Notes: generated by a model from the letters alone, not told the origin. Positions 7,724 to 16,293 are shown, counted from the stretch's first letter. The stretch: DNA of 44,900 bases from Nitrospirota bacterium (GCA_016222905.1 JACRPZ010000084.1:1-44900); one strand, 5' to 3'. Numbers and translations are program-made.

Positions 7724-9720
7724 CAGTTGAATATTTCCAGCCATATTAATACTCTGTGGAGCAGTCCGCCGACAAGCACGGCAAACGGAAAGATAAAGGC
7801 TGTCATCAGAAACGCTGTTTTAGCACCGCGCTCTTTTATTATCATGAAGAGGTTTGCAATGCACGGGATAAAGAGGGTTATGGTCACAAGGCTTACCACC
7901 ACTTGCTCTGTGTTGAGCAGCCCCTGCTCCTGCATGGCGAATATTCCGGCTGAGCCGTAATCACGCCGCAGAAAACCTATCAGGAAGGCTTCAGTTGCCT
8001 TCGCGGGCAGACCAAGAACCGTTACAACTATAGGGGATCCAAGCCTTTCAATAAACGGAAGTATCTTTAATTTGTCCGCTGTAAAGAGTATAAGTGTGCC
8101 GAGGATAAAGAGGGGAACAGCTTCTTTCAGATACCACTCAATGCGCCATACTGTCTTAATCAGCACATTTGATAATTGAGGCAGCCTCAGCGGAGGCAGT
8201 TCAAGCATGAAATCAGCCCTCTGCCCCGGTATGATCTTGGCAGCCATATAGCCTACAAGTATTATCACGCCTGTTAAGACACCCGCCCAGATAAAAAATG
8301 CAGCTATCGGCTGTTTGCCGAATATACCAAGTATCACTCCAAGCTGGGCTGAGCACGGCACGCCGAGTGCAAGAAGAAGGGTGACTATCACCCGCTCTTT
8401 TTTTGTATCAAGTATCCTTGTTGTAAGAGTCGCCATTGTGTCGCAGCCAAGTCCGAGCACCATTGGAAGCACTGCCTTGCCGTTGAGCCCCATCGCCCTG
8501 AAGACCCTGTTCAGCATGGAAGCGAGACGGGGCAGGTAACCGGAATCCTCCATAATTGAGAATGCTATAAAAAATGTTGTGGTTATAGGAAGTATTATGG
8601 CTATCGCATATGTAAGCGCCATTGTAATGACGCCGTACGGCCCGATCAGGAGATCCTGCAAAAACTGCACTGGCACGAGCGCTGTTACCAGTTTTGTCGC
8701 CCAAGGGTTCAGATATTTACCGAAGATTTCATTTTCGATTAAGTCTACGAGGACCCCTGCGCCGAACCTGCCGACAAATTCATACATAGCGTAAATAACG
8801 AGCAGAAGAAACGGCAGTCCCATTATAGGGTCTATCGTCATTTCATCAAGAAAGCCGGCAACCCTCCTCTTTTCAGAGGCGGTCTTTGTGAGTATCTTGT
8901 CTGAGATTAAATCGACAGCCTTTAGTCTCTGCTGGCTGATTATATAGCTTAGAGAAACGGAATATTTTTCTGATGCCTTGTCCCTTATTGACTCTATAAG
9001 GCTTATTTTGTCTTCTTTGAGGTTTTTGAGAAGCCAATCCCTTAATGTCTCATCCCCAGCAAGAAGCATGAGGGCAATTGAGCGTTTGGATATATTTGAT
9101 TCAGGAAGGAGCGGCTCTATCTCCGAGATGCGGCTCTCGATTTCATGGTCGTAAGAAAATGCAAACGATGAAACCCTGGGATGTGAAAGCACCTTTTTGA
9201 GAGAAGATATCCCCTTCTTCTGGACAGCGATTGTTGAGACAACATCTACTTCTAACATTTTGCTGAAGAGATTTTCATTGATCGCTATTCCCCTGCGGTC
9301 CGCCTCATCCCTCATGTTCAGGTCAATAACAAGCGGAACGCCCATTTCAATGAGCTGAAGCGTAATTGAGAGCGCCCTTTTGATATTCTTTGTGTCCACT
9401 ACATGTACGACCGCCTCTGCCTTCTCATCAAGCAGTATGTCTCTGGTGACCTTTTCATCCTCGCTCATCGGGATCAGGCTGTTAACGCCCGGCGTGTCTA
9501 TAATGATGACTTTCTCACCGTGAATGGTTGCCTCGCCTCTTGTCAGCTCAACAGTTGTGCCGGGGTAATTGGAGACCGTCACATAACGTCCTGTCAGAAG
9601 TCCGAAGACAGCGCTCTTGCCGACATTGGGATTGCCAATAAGGTATATCTTTGATACGCCGGTGTCTGTGCTCTTATGTTTGCTGTGATGATCGTGCATT
9701 GCTTTTATTTGTAAATTCAA
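7723..9720 (-). CDS. feoB: FeoB ferrous iron transporter
   Basis: This 665-residue protein has an N-terminal G domain: G1 GNPNVGKS, switch I YPGTTVELTRG, G3 DTPGVNSL and G4 NMRD. A helical spacer and a C-terminal membrane domain with two gates follow (VLPMVLGLGCDTMATLTTRILDTKKER and ALGVPCSAQLGVILGIF), each with its conserved Cys. FeoB imports Fe(II) across the inner membrane. The frame opens at a TTG (9720); an ATG at 9699 (MHDHHSKHK) is an alternative, and neither has a clear ribosome binding site. The N-terminus is His-rich. No feoA is present in the window. It lies seven bases downstream of fur. Confidence 0.95.
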   Translation of the reverse strand: MNLQIKAMHDHHSKHKSTDTGVSKIYLIGNPNVGKSAVFGLLTGRYVTVSNYPGTTVELTRGEATIHGEKVIIIDTPGVNSLIPMSEDEKVTRDILLDEKAEAVVHVVDTKNIKRALSITLQLIEMGVPLVIDLNMRDEADRRGIAINENLFSKMLEVDVVSTIAVQKKGISSLKKVLSHPRVSSFAFSYDHEIESRISEIEPLLPESNISKRSIALMLLAGDETLRDWLLKNLKEDKISLIESIRDKASEKYSVSLSYIISQQRLKAVDLISDKILTKTASEKRRVAGFLDEMTIDPIMGLPFLLLVIYAMYEFVGRFGAGVLVDLIENEIFGKYLNPWATKLVTALVPVQFLQDLLIGPYGVITMALTYAIAIILPITTTFFIAFSIMEDSGYLPRLASMLNRVFRAMGLNGKAVLPMVLGLGCDTMATLTTRILDTKKERVIVTLLLALGVPCSAQLGVILGIFGKQPIAAFFIWAGVLTGVIILVGYMAAKIIPGQRADFMLELPPLRLPQLSNVLIKTVWRIEWYLKEAVPLFILGTLILFTADKLKILPFIERLGSPIVVTVLGLPAKATEAFLIGFLRRDYGSAGIFAMQEQGLLNTEQVVVSLVTITLFIPCIANLFMIIKERGAKTAFLMTAFIFPFAVLVGGLLHRVLIWLEIFN

Positions 9721-9727
9721 TCTGTTT

Positions 9728-10210
9728 TTAAGTCTGCTCTCCGTGTTTTGAAGTCTGTTTGTTACATTCCATGCAATATCCGTAAATTTCCATTTTGTGT
9801 GTCATCGGATGGAAGCTGAAATCATCAGCGATCTTCTCCTGCAGTTTTTCCAGCTTTTCATTCTTAAACTCTGTGATTGACCCGCAGTTAAGGCATATAA
9901 GGTGGTCATGGTGGTCTTCGGACGAGAAGGACTCATACCTTGTCAGGTTGTCTGAAAAGACCCTTTCAGCGGCAAGCCCTGACCTAGTCAGGAGCTTCAG
10001 GGTTCTGTAGACTGTTGTAAAGCCGATATCCTTATGTTTTCTGTTTATTATTCTGTATAATTCCTCTGCTGTAACATGCCCCTTGTTGTTGAGAAATTCA
10101 GTTGCGATAATATCTCTCTGCCTTGTTGATTTCAAACCGCCTTCCTTTAAGAAGGATTTTAACTGTTCTTTTTTTCCGGCGACTTCAAGGCTCTTCGCTG
10201 ATTTCTGCAT
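9728..10210 (-). CDS. fur: Fur-family transcriptional regulator
   Basis: This 160-residue protein has an N-terminal winged helix (LKSTRQRDIIATEFL...HVTAEELYRIINRKHKDIGFTTVYRTLKLL) and a C-terminal metal and dimerisation domain. The domain carries the HHDHLIC segment and two CxxC pairs (CLNC and CMEC) expected for a structural zinc site. Its place directly before feoB and the Fur-box-like site upstream indicate an iron-responsive, probably autoregulated repressor. A Zur- or PerR-like specificity cannot be strictly excluded. There is no good ribosome binding site before the ATG at 10210, and no later in-frame start would keep the winged helix. Confidence 0.92.
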   Translation of the reverse strand: MQKSAKSLEVAGKKEQLKSFLKEGGLKSTRQRDIIATEFLNNKGHVTAEELYRIINRKHKDIGFTTVYRTLKLLTRSGLAAERVFSDNLTRYESFSSEDHHDHLICLNCGSITEFKNEKLEKLQEKIADDFSFHPMTHKMEIYGYCMECNKQTSKHGEQT

Positions 10211-10252
10211 GTATTATCTTTGCATAATTCAAAGAGCCTTGTCAAGGAAATT

Positions 10253-10271
10253 GAAATTCATTTTCAATATC
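10253..10271 (-). promoter_or_regulatory. Fur-box-like operator upstream of fur-feoB
   Basis: On the minus strand GATATTGAAAATGAATTTC matches 14 of 19 positions of the classical Fur consensus GATAATGATAATCATTATC. A TTGACA hexamer (minus strand, about 10245-10240) follows within ten bases, so bound Fur would occlude the promoter of fur-feoB-vanZ. A convincing -10 box at normal spacing from this TTGACA was not found. Confidence 0.65.
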
Positions 10272-10325
10272 ATCGTGGAATAAAAGGGAAACCCGGCAGC
10301 AAACTTCGGGGAATTGGAAAAAGTT

Positions 10326-11147
10326 TTATTTAATAAGCTCGGAGAGCGGAACAACTTCCACTTCGTTTTTTTGCAGAACTTCTTTTAGAAATTTAATTGT
10401 GTTCTCTTTCGGATGTCCCAATGCAATTGCAGTCCCCCTCTTACGCGCTATCTTGAGGAAAGTCTCCCACTGAGCCCTTATATAAGCGGGGGAATTTTCA
10501 TCATCTAAAAATACATCCCTGCGAAGCGACTTTACTCCCGCTGTTTTAGCAAGTTTATTGCCGAAAGAGCCTGAAGTGGTAAGGCTGTCAAGAAAGAAGA
10601 GCCCCCTTTTTTTGAGAACAGTCATCACAGCGCGCATTGCCCGGCTGTCTTCGGTAAAAGCCGAGCCCATATGATTGCTGATTCCGGCGGCATGGGGAAC
10701 CGCTTTTATATCATCGTTAATGTTATCTATAATTTCGGCCTCGGTCATCCACGTATAGAGACCGCCTTTGCCCAGCTTGTGAGGCGACTTCGCCTCCATG
10801 GGGATATGAGCTATTACTTCATGTCCCAAACGGCTGCATTCTCCGGCAACCCATTCCGTATGGGTCTCATGCGGAATTATGGCGCAGGCAAACCGAACGT
10901 TTATATCAAGAAGCTCCAAAGCAGCCTTTTTGTTTTCTCCCATGTCGTCTATCACAATCGCTACTTTCGGGCGTTTGATTTTTCCGGACGGGATATTCTC
11001 TTTTTTGGGGTTGATAACTGCGGGGGGCTTTCCCTTTGTCCCCTCTTTGCCCAATTCTTCATGAAAAAAGAACGCCCCTGCAATAATCAGAAGAAATATC
11101 AATACGATATAACTGCGCTTTTTACTCTTTCTCTTGTTTTTAGGCAT
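10326..11147 (-). CDS. Divergent polysaccharide deacetylase family protein
   Basis: This 273-residue protein has a basic N-terminus and one transmembrane helix (about residues 13-28), then a deacetylase-like (beta/alpha) domain. It shows the features of the divergent polysaccharide deacetylase family (YibQ-like): VAIVIDDMGENKKAA with paired Asp, CAIIPHE, VIAHIPMEAK, and ISNHMGSAFTEDSRAM with a possible metal-binding His. The domain should lie in the periplasm and may act on peptidoglycan or another surface glycan; the family's substrate is unclear. It lies 34 bases upstream of lolA on the far side of the ftsK-lolA pair and could be the last gene of that operon. Confidence 0.88.
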   Translation of the reverse strand: MPKNKRKSKKRSYIVLIFLLIIAGAFFFHEELGKEGTKGKPPAVINPKKENIPSGKIKRPKVAIVIDDMGENKKAALELLDINVRFACAIIPHETHTEWVAGECSRLGHEVIAHIPMEAKSPHKLGKGGLYTWMTEAEIIDNINDDIKAVPHAAGISNHMGSAFTEDSRAMRAVMTVLKKRGLFFLDSLTTSGSFGNKLAKTAGVKSLRRDVFLDDENSPAYIRAQWETFLKIARKRGTAIALGHPKENTIKFLKEVLQKNEVEVVPLSELIK

Positions 11148-11181
11148 CTAAGATGAATTAACGATGGTTGATTGTGGAAGG

Positions 11182-11889
11182 TTATTGGCTGAAATCATGC
11201 ACCTCAACCCCCTGAGGTATTTTGAATACAAAGAGCGAGTCATCAAGTCCTGGGTTTATCTTTACATCTTTGAGCTTCAGTATGATAGTATTGCCGTACA
11301 TATCGAATATGGTGAGCGTCTTTATAGGGAATTCACTTGAAGCAATTTCAAGCTGAATCTTTTTTACAAAACCCATCTCTCCCTTAGGGACCAGTTCGAG
11401 CACACTTTCTCCAGCCGTCTTTATTTCATAATCAGCCTTCATCTTTTCAAGACTCTCTAACATCGCTATGGGTAGCTGACTGTAAGCGCTCTTGTTGAAT
11501 TTGCTCTTCAGTGCCTGTTTTTCCGAAGCCTTGTATATCCATATCTCTGTCCCGCTTATTATGACCTCCTCGTTGCGCGGCAGCGCATATTTCCATCTGA
11601 ACATGGAAGGCTTCTTTATGGAAAAACTACCTGAGTATTTTTCAGTCCGCTCAAGGTCCTTTAAATAACTTGTCTGAGTAAACGCCCCTTGCATATCATG
11701 AATCTCGCCGTACTTTTTCTCTATCCTGTTAACAGTATCATCAACACTTTCAGCGCTTATCGCAGCAACAGGCAATAAAGAGTAAATGATAAATGATAGC
11801 CCCACCGTCAGATAAACGCACAATTTCTTTGTGCCTCTGTGCCTTTGCGCCTCTGTGCCTTTGCGCCTCTGTGCCTTTTCTTCTTTCAT
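11182..11889 (-). CDS. lolA: LolA outer-membrane lipoprotein carrier
   Basis: This 235-residue protein fits the periplasmic lipoprotein chaperone LolA. It has the early conserved segment YGEIHDMQGAFTQTSYLKDLERTEKYSGSF (quoted in parts), then KKPSMFRWKY, GTEIWIYK and IFDMYGNTIILKLKDVKINPGLDDSLFVFKIPQGVEV. The hydrophobic signal sequence is at residues 24-46, after an odd 22-residue hydrophilic extension (EEKAQRRKGTEAQRHRG). That extension is encoded by a tandem DNA repeat (11828-11880), so the true start may be later, or the repeat has been captured into the gene. It overlaps the ftsK stop by four bases. No lolB is visible. Confidence 0.88.
   Translation of the reverse strand: MKEEKAQRRKGTEAQRHRGTKKLCVYLTVGLSFIIYSLLPVAAISAESVDDTVNRIEKKYGEIHDMQGAFTQTSYLKDLERTEKYSGSFSIKKPSMFRWKYALPRNEEVIISGTEIWIYKASEKQALKSKFNKSAYSQLPIAMLESLEKMKADYEIKTAGESVLELVPKGEMGFVKKIQLEIASSEFPIKTLTIFDMYGNTIILKLKDVKINPGLDDSLFVFKIPQGVEVHDFSQ
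11828..11880. repeat. GGCACAGAGGCGCAAA low-complexity repeat inside the lolA 5' end
   Basis: Alternating units of AAGGCACAGAGGCGC and AAGGCACAGAGGCAC (minus strand) are repeated at least three times. Relatives of the same repeat occur as a long inverted pair at 16164-16293. Here the repeat is read in frame as the hydrophilic N-terminus of LolA. Confidence 0.75.
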
Positions 11890-14018
11890 TGTTTCCTCCT
11901 TAGAACCTCTCTTGGTTTTCCCGCCTCTCCCGGAGGGCCTACAATCCCGTCTTCCTCTAACATCTCCATTATGCTCGCCGCCCTGTTATAGCCTATCTTC
12001 ATTCTCCGCTGTATATATGAAATTGATGCCTGTCCGGCTGAGAGCACCAGATCTTTAGCCTGAATATAGAGTTCGTCCCTATCATCCAAGACAGGCTCTT
12101 CGCCAGGCACGGAGATAAGGTCTTCAAATAATTTATAATCAGGCCGGCCCTGCGCCTTTATAAAGCTGACAACATCCCTCACCTCTTCCTCACTGACATA
12201 TGCGCCATGAACTCTTGTTGTCTTTTTGCCGGGGCTCATGAAGAGCATGTCGCCTTTGCCAAGCAGCTTTTCAGCTCCATAAGTGTCTATGATGATCCTC
12301 GAATCTATCTTTGAAGAGACATGAAAGGCGATCCTTGAAGGAAAGTTCGCCTTTATCAGCCCTGTGATGACATCAACCGATGGCCTCTGGGTCGCAAGTA
12401 TAAGGTGAATACCGGCAGCCCGCGCCATCTGGGCAAGCCTTGCAATGGAGTCTTCCACTTCGCGGGCAGAGACGAGCATCAGGTCAGCAAGCTCATCAAT
12501 GATTATGATGATATAGGGAAGTGGTTCCTTGCTGACCTCCTGTACGGTCTCATCCGTATCTTCGTCTTCACGCTTCTTTTCCGGACGCGGCAGAGCCGAG
12601 ATCTTCCTGTTATAGTCCTCAATGTTTCTTGAGCCGGTTTCAGCCAGGAGCCTGTACCGGCGCTCCATCTCAAAGACCACCTTCTTCAGAGCTCCTGAAG
12701 CCTCTTTCGGCGACGTGATGACCGGCATCAGGAGGTGTGGAATATCTTCATATAATGAGAGTTCAAGCATCTTGGGGTCTATCATGAGCATCCTCACCTC
12801 ATCAGGAGTTGCTCTGTAGAGCAGGCTTAATATCATTGCGTTCACGGTAACGCTTTTGCCCGCGCCGGTGGCCCCTGCTACAAGGAGATGGGGCATTTTT
12901 TCAAGGTTGGCTGTTACGGGCGTCCCGAATATATCCTTGCCAAGCGCCAATATGAGTTTTGACGATTTCTCCTTAAACGTATCAGAAGAAAATACATCCT
13001 TTATAAAGACTTCATCCCTTACCTGATTGGGAATCTCAAAACCAAGCGTCGCCTTGCCATGAATGGGTGATATGCGCAGACTGTTTGCCTTGAAAGCCAT
13101 GGCAAGATCATCCGAGAGGGAGATTATCTTACTTATCTTGATGCCCGGAGCAGGTTCGAATTCAAACATCGTAACAACAGGGCCGGGCGAGACATAAGTT
13201 ACCTTGCCCTCTATCGAAAAATCCCCCAGTTTCTTCTCAAGGAATTCCGACATCTGCAGCAGCTCTTCTTTTGAAGGTTTGGATTTTGAGGCTTCAGGGT
13301 TCCGTAAAAGATCAAGTCCGGGGAGTTGGTAGCCGCCGCCGGACTTGAGAGCGGGTTTAATAATCTTCTTCTCAACAGGATAAGTAAGCGGAAGAGGCTC
13401 TTGCTTATAGACAGGCTCCGGCGCCTCGGTCTCCTCAATGTGCGGAGGCTCCTCATTCTTCTCCGCCACAGCAGGCGTAATTTTGGCTCTTGATGAGGCT
13501 CTGTCTTTGACAGACCGTATTATATCAACGATAGAGAACTGTATCAGATACATTAAAGCAACCATCACAAGCGGTATAAATATAAGGTAAGAGCCCACGG
13601 CAGAGAGAAATCTTAATGACAGCCTCGTAATGAGAAAACCAACTGTTCCTCCTGACGGATTTCCGGCGGAAGGGCTGCCGAAGAGGAGAACGAGAAGGGA
13701 AGACGCGGATAATATCAACAGGACAAATACGCCGATATAGATTAAAGTCCGCTGTTTCTCTGCTCTGCCAATTATCTTCTTCACCCCGCCTACAACAAAT
13801 ATGAGAGGGAATACATAGGCGCTGAAGCCGATAGCCTGAAGCAGGAAATCTGAAAGATATGAGCCTAAAAGACCTAACAGGTTTTTGAGCTCAGGGCTTT
13901 TTGTGGAGAGAGATGCGTCCCAGACGCTGTGACTTATAAGGCTGAAGAGAACAACAAGGCCTGCAAGAACATAGAGAACGCCGAAAATTTCTTCCTTTAT
14001 CCTGCCTGCACGCTCCAT
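11886..14018 (-). CDS. ftsK: FtsK/SpoIIIE DNA translocase
   Basis: This 710-residue protein has an N-terminal four-helix membrane domain (residues about 10-165), a short Pro/Glu-rich linker, and the alpha/beta motor. The motor carries Walker A GATGAGKSVT and Walker B PYIIIIIDELADLM, followed by ARAAGIHLILATQRPSVDVI. A C-terminal gamma winged helix (ISYIQRRMKIGYNRAASIMEMLEEDGIVGP) reads KOPS-type sites. FtsK pumps chromosome ends through the division septum and activates dimer resolution at dif. The linker is much shorter than in E. coli FtsK (1329 residues), the normal situation in most phyla. The start is ATG at 14018 with a weak upstream site. Confidence 0.95.
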   Translation of the reverse strand: MERAGRIKEEIFGVLYVLAGLVVLFSLISHSVWDASLSTKSPELKNLLGLLGSYLSDFLLQAIGFSAYVFPLIFVVGGVKKIIGRAEKQRTLIYIGVFVLLILSASSLLVLLFGSPSAGNPSGGTVGFLITRLSLRFLSAVGSYLIFIPLVMVALMYLIQFSIVDIIRSVKDRASSRAKITPAVAEKNEEPPHIEETEAPEPVYKQEPLPLTYPVEKKIIKPALKSGGGYQLPGLDLLRNPEASKSKPSKEELLQMSEFLEKKLGDFSIEGKVTYVSPGPVVTMFEFEPAPGIKISKIISLSDDLAMAFKANSLRISPIHGKATLGFEIPNQVRDEVFIKDVFSSDTFKEKSSKLILALGKDIFGTPVTANLEKMPHLLVAGATGAGKSVTVNAMILSLLYRATPDEVRMLMIDPKMLELSLYEDIPHLLMPVITSPKEASGALKKVVFEMERRYRLLAETGSRNIEDYNRKISALPRPEKKREDEDTDETVQEVSKEPLPYIIIIIDELADLMLVSAREVEDSIARLAQMARAAGIHLILATQRPSVDVITGLIKANFPSRIAFHVSSKIDSRIIIDTYGAEKLLGKGDMLFMSPGKKTTRVHGAYVSEEEVRDVVSFIKAQGRPDYKLFEDLISVPGEEPVLDDRDELYIQAKDLVLSAGQASISYIQRRMKIGYNRAASIMEMLEEDGIVGPPGEAGKPREVLRRKQ

Positions 14019-14067
14019 ATCGCTAATATGATAACAAAAGCAGGAAAAAAACGATATTAGACAGTAA

Positions 14068-14862
14068 CTATTTTACGTAATAAAAAAGAACAGCCGCGCC
14101 GAAGATGATACGGTAGACGGCAAAGAAGTCGAAGGTATGTTTCGTCACAAAGCCGAGGAATGCCTTTATCACGATCAGGGCTGAAAAAAAGGAGACTATG
14201 AAACCGACAGCGAAGACGGGAATATCGTTTATGCTTAAATTATGATAAGTCTTAAGCAAGTCATATGACACAGCGGCGAACATGGTTGGTATCGCAAGGA
14301 AGAAAGAGAATTCCGTGGCAGCTTTTCTTTCCAATCCGAAGCACATTGCGCCCATTATCGTTGCGCCTGCCCTCGATACTCCGGGAAAAAGCGACAGGGT
14401 CTGCGCCATGCCGATCCCCAGAGCCTGTTTAAACGAGACATTATCAATATCCATGACAACCGGTTTTTTAACAACTCTTTCAATAACAAGTATGGCAATG
14501 CCGCCTGCAATGAGCGCACAAGCAACGGTTATTGGACTAAACAAGTGACGCTTGATAAAGGAGTGCGCAATGAGTCCAAAGAATACTGCCGGAAGGAATG
14601 CGGTCAATAAATTCAGAAGGAAGCGGTTCGTCTTTTCTGTTCCGATACTTTTTATTATAGAGGTCAGCTTCGTACGATACATCCATACGACCGCCAGGAT
14701 TGCGCCGAGCTGAATAAAAACTTCAAAGGTTTTTGCCGTTTCATCGTTAAAGCCAAGCAAGTCGCCGGCAAGTATGAGATGGCCTGTTGAGGATACCGGC
14801 AGGAATTCGGTTATGCCTTCAACTACGCCAAGTACAGCTGCCTTAATAATTTCTATATTCAT
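14068..14862 (-). CDS. uppP: Undecaprenyl-diphosphatase UppP (BacA)
   Basis: This multi-pass protein of about 264 residues has the two BacA/UppP signatures: GVVEGITEFLPVSSTGHLIL near the N-terminus, and GMAQTLSLFPGVSRAGATI in the second half. It dephosphorylates undecaprenyl pyrophosphate to recycle the lipid carrier for peptidoglycan and O-antigen; overexpression gives bacitracin resistance. I chose the ATG at 14862 (MNIEIIKAAVLG), the usual family start. An in-frame ATG 14 codons upstream (14904) would add a hydrophobic stretch, and a TGCTATAAT extended -10-like box lies between the two. Confidence 0.94.
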   Translation of the reverse strand: MNIEIIKAAVLGVVEGITEFLPVSSTGHLILAGDLLGFNDETAKTFEVFIQLGAILAVVWMYRTKLTSIIKSIGTEKTNRFLLNLLTAFLPAVFFGLIAHSFIKRHLFSPITVACALIAGGIAILVIERVVKKPVVMDIDNVSFKQALGIGMAQTLSLFPGVSRAGATIMGAMCFGLERKAATEFSFFLAIPTMFAAVSYDLLKTYHNLSINDIPVFAVGFIVSFFSALIVIKAFLGFVTKHTFDFFAVYRIIFGAAVLFYYVK

Positions 14863-14932
14863 GATAAACACCGAAATTATAGCAGTTTTCATATTCTTTC
14901 TCATTTCTCATCCCTTATGCTAAACTTCCTGC

Positions 14933-15205
14933 ATGATTGATGAATCAGGAATGAAGCCGTCCGGCGAGAAAGAGCGCAAAAGAGAATTTGCCCGCTATCT
15001 CGGCGTAGCAAGCACTGTTGGAATAAACATGGTCTTAAGTGCTTCCATAGGCTTTGCAATCGGCCACTGGCTGTTGGATAGATATTTGAATACCGATCCG
15101 TGGTTTACTATAATATTCCTGATTCTCGGCATTGCATCGGGATTTATTTATCTCTTCAGGATCGCGCTAAAATCCGGGGAGAAAAGCGGCAAGGGTTCAA
15201 GTTAA
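14933..15205 (+). CDS. AtpZ/AtpI-like small membrane protein
   Basis: This 90-residue protein has a charged N-terminus and two transmembrane helices, with the family pattern G...MVLSASIGFAIGHWLLDRYLNT.PWFTIIFLILGIASGFIYLFR. Members precede F1Fo-ATP synthase operons and are linked to Fo assembly or Mg/Ca transport. Here it is followed by a second small ATP-synthase-I-like gene and then by pyrE, not by atpB. The pair may therefore have become separated from the main atp operon. It is divergent from uppP. Confidence 0.82.
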   Translation: MIDESGMKPSGEKERKREFARYLGVASTVGINMVLSASIGFAIGHWLLDRYLNTDPWFTIIFLILGIASGFIYLFRIALKSGEKSGKGSS

Positions 15206-15209
15206 AACA

Positions 15210-15569
15210 TTGGAAATTTTCAGAGGCGTACTAAAAAAGAGTATCTTTGTCATCCTGCCTGCTGCTCTGATTTCAGCTTTTTTTGAGTGGCAAAGAATGC
15301 CGCATGGGATTCTTGCAGGTTGGCTCTTCGGTATACTGAATCTGCGGCTGATGACAAAGAATGTCCAGGCTTTTATCGGTTCTGAAAAAGCAACGGCAAA
15401 GATACTTATATTGAGCGTCACAAGGCTTATCATATTGCTTGTAGCTATGGCTTTTCTAATCTACTACAAGGCAGTAAATATATTCGGTCTCATATTCGGC
15501 TTTACAGTGGTCTTTGCCCTGATATTGATTGAAGGTATGAGAGCGGGTAATGCGAATAAAGGAGAATAA
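15210..15569 (+). CDS. ATP synthase subunit I-like membrane protein
   Basis: This 119-residue protein begins at a TTG codon four bases after the previous stop. It has four hydrophobic helices (residues about 10-30, 32-50, 65-85 and 88-110) and resembles the ATP synthase I (AtpI/UncI-like) family, including the GILAGWLFGILNLRLMTKNV segment. The family is thought to help assemble the c-ring. Sequence conservation is low, so the call rests on topology, size and pairing with the AtpZ-like gene. The pyrE start lies one base after its stop. Confidence 0.68.
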   Translation: MEIFRGVLKKSIFVILPAALISAFFEWQRMPHGILAGWLFGILNLRLMTKNVQAFIGSEKATAKILILSVTRLIILLVAMAFLIYYKAVNIFGLIFGFTVVFALILIEGMRAGNANKGE

Positions 15570-15570
15570 A

Positions 15571-16173
15571 ATGAAAAAATATAGAACGTCAGCCGCAATG
15601 AAGAAGAGGCTTATCGAATTAATACTTGAGCGTACATTCAGGTTTACTGAAGAGCCTTCATTTAAGCTTGCCTCCGGCAGAATGAGCAATTTTTATTTTA
15701 ACTGCAAGCCGACCACGCTCAACTCCGAAGGAATGTTTCTTATCGGCAATCTGCTGTATGAGCTTATCAAAAGCGAAAGCAGATGGGAAGTAAAAGGTGT
15801 CGGGGGTCTTACGCTTGGCGCTGATCCTGTAGCAAATGCCATCGCATATACAGCCGATACAAAGGGTGATTCTTTGGAGTCCTTTGTTGTAAGGAAAGAG
15901 CCGAAAAAGCACGGGACTATGCAGTGGATCGAAGGGGAGGTAAAAAAGGGGGATAGAGTTCTCATTGTTGAAGATGTCATTACAACAGGTGGTTCTTCAA
16001 AAAAAGCGGTTGAAAGGGCGAAAGAATGCGGGCTAAAGGTTGCAGGTGTTCTTGCTCTTATTGACAGGCAGGAAGGCGGCAGTGAGGCGATAAAGGCAAT
16101 GAAACTCCCCTTTAAGGCGCTGCTTACAAAAGAGGAGATATTTGAGGCGTATAGAGAAAAAGGCACAAAGTGA
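15571..16173 (+). CDS. pyrE: Orotate phosphoribosyltransferase
   Basis: This 200-residue protein catalyses orotate + PRPP to OMP in pyrimidine synthesis. The evidence is the substrate segment FKLASGRMSNFYFNCKPTTL, GVGGLTLGADPVANAIAY, and the PRPP-binding motif RVLIVEDVITTGGSSKKA. I chose the ATG at 15571 because GGAG lies six bases upstream; the frame also extends to an upstream ATG at 15550 inside the previous gene. The last codons (KGTK-stop) are encoded by the left arm of the GGCACAAAG inverted repeat. Confidence 0.94.
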   Translation: MKKYRTSAAMKKRLIELILERTFRFTEEPSFKLASGRMSNFYFNCKPTTLNSEGMFLIGNLLYELIKSESRWEVKGVGGLTLGADPVANAIAYTADTKGDSLESFVVRKEPKKHGTMQWIEGEVKKGDRVLIVEDVITTGGSSKKAVERAKECGLKVAGVLALIDRQEGGSEAIKAMKLPFKALLTKEEIFEAYREKGTK

Positions 16174-16293
16174 CAAAGGCACACAGGCACAAAGCTGAAA
16201 AACTTTAAAATTATATCCTTATCTTTTTACTTTATCCCTTTGCTGCTCTGTGCCTTTGTGCCTTGCATTTCAGTGTGCCTTTGTCACTTTGTG
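16164..16293. repeat. Long inverted GGCACAAAG repeat between convergent genes
   Basis: CACAAAGTGACAAAGGCACAC at 16164-16184 is perfectly inverted at 16273-16293, and further GGCACAAAG units lie inside both arms. It lies between the convergent pyrE and dppC-like genes and overlaps the pyrE stop. It could act as a bidirectional transcription barrier. The sequence is related to the repeat in the lolA 5' end. Confidence 0.75.

Noticed and set aside
10671-11156. 161-codon plus-strand frame
   Set aside because: Antisense to the polysaccharide deacetylase gene, whose motifs are clear; no ribosome binding site.
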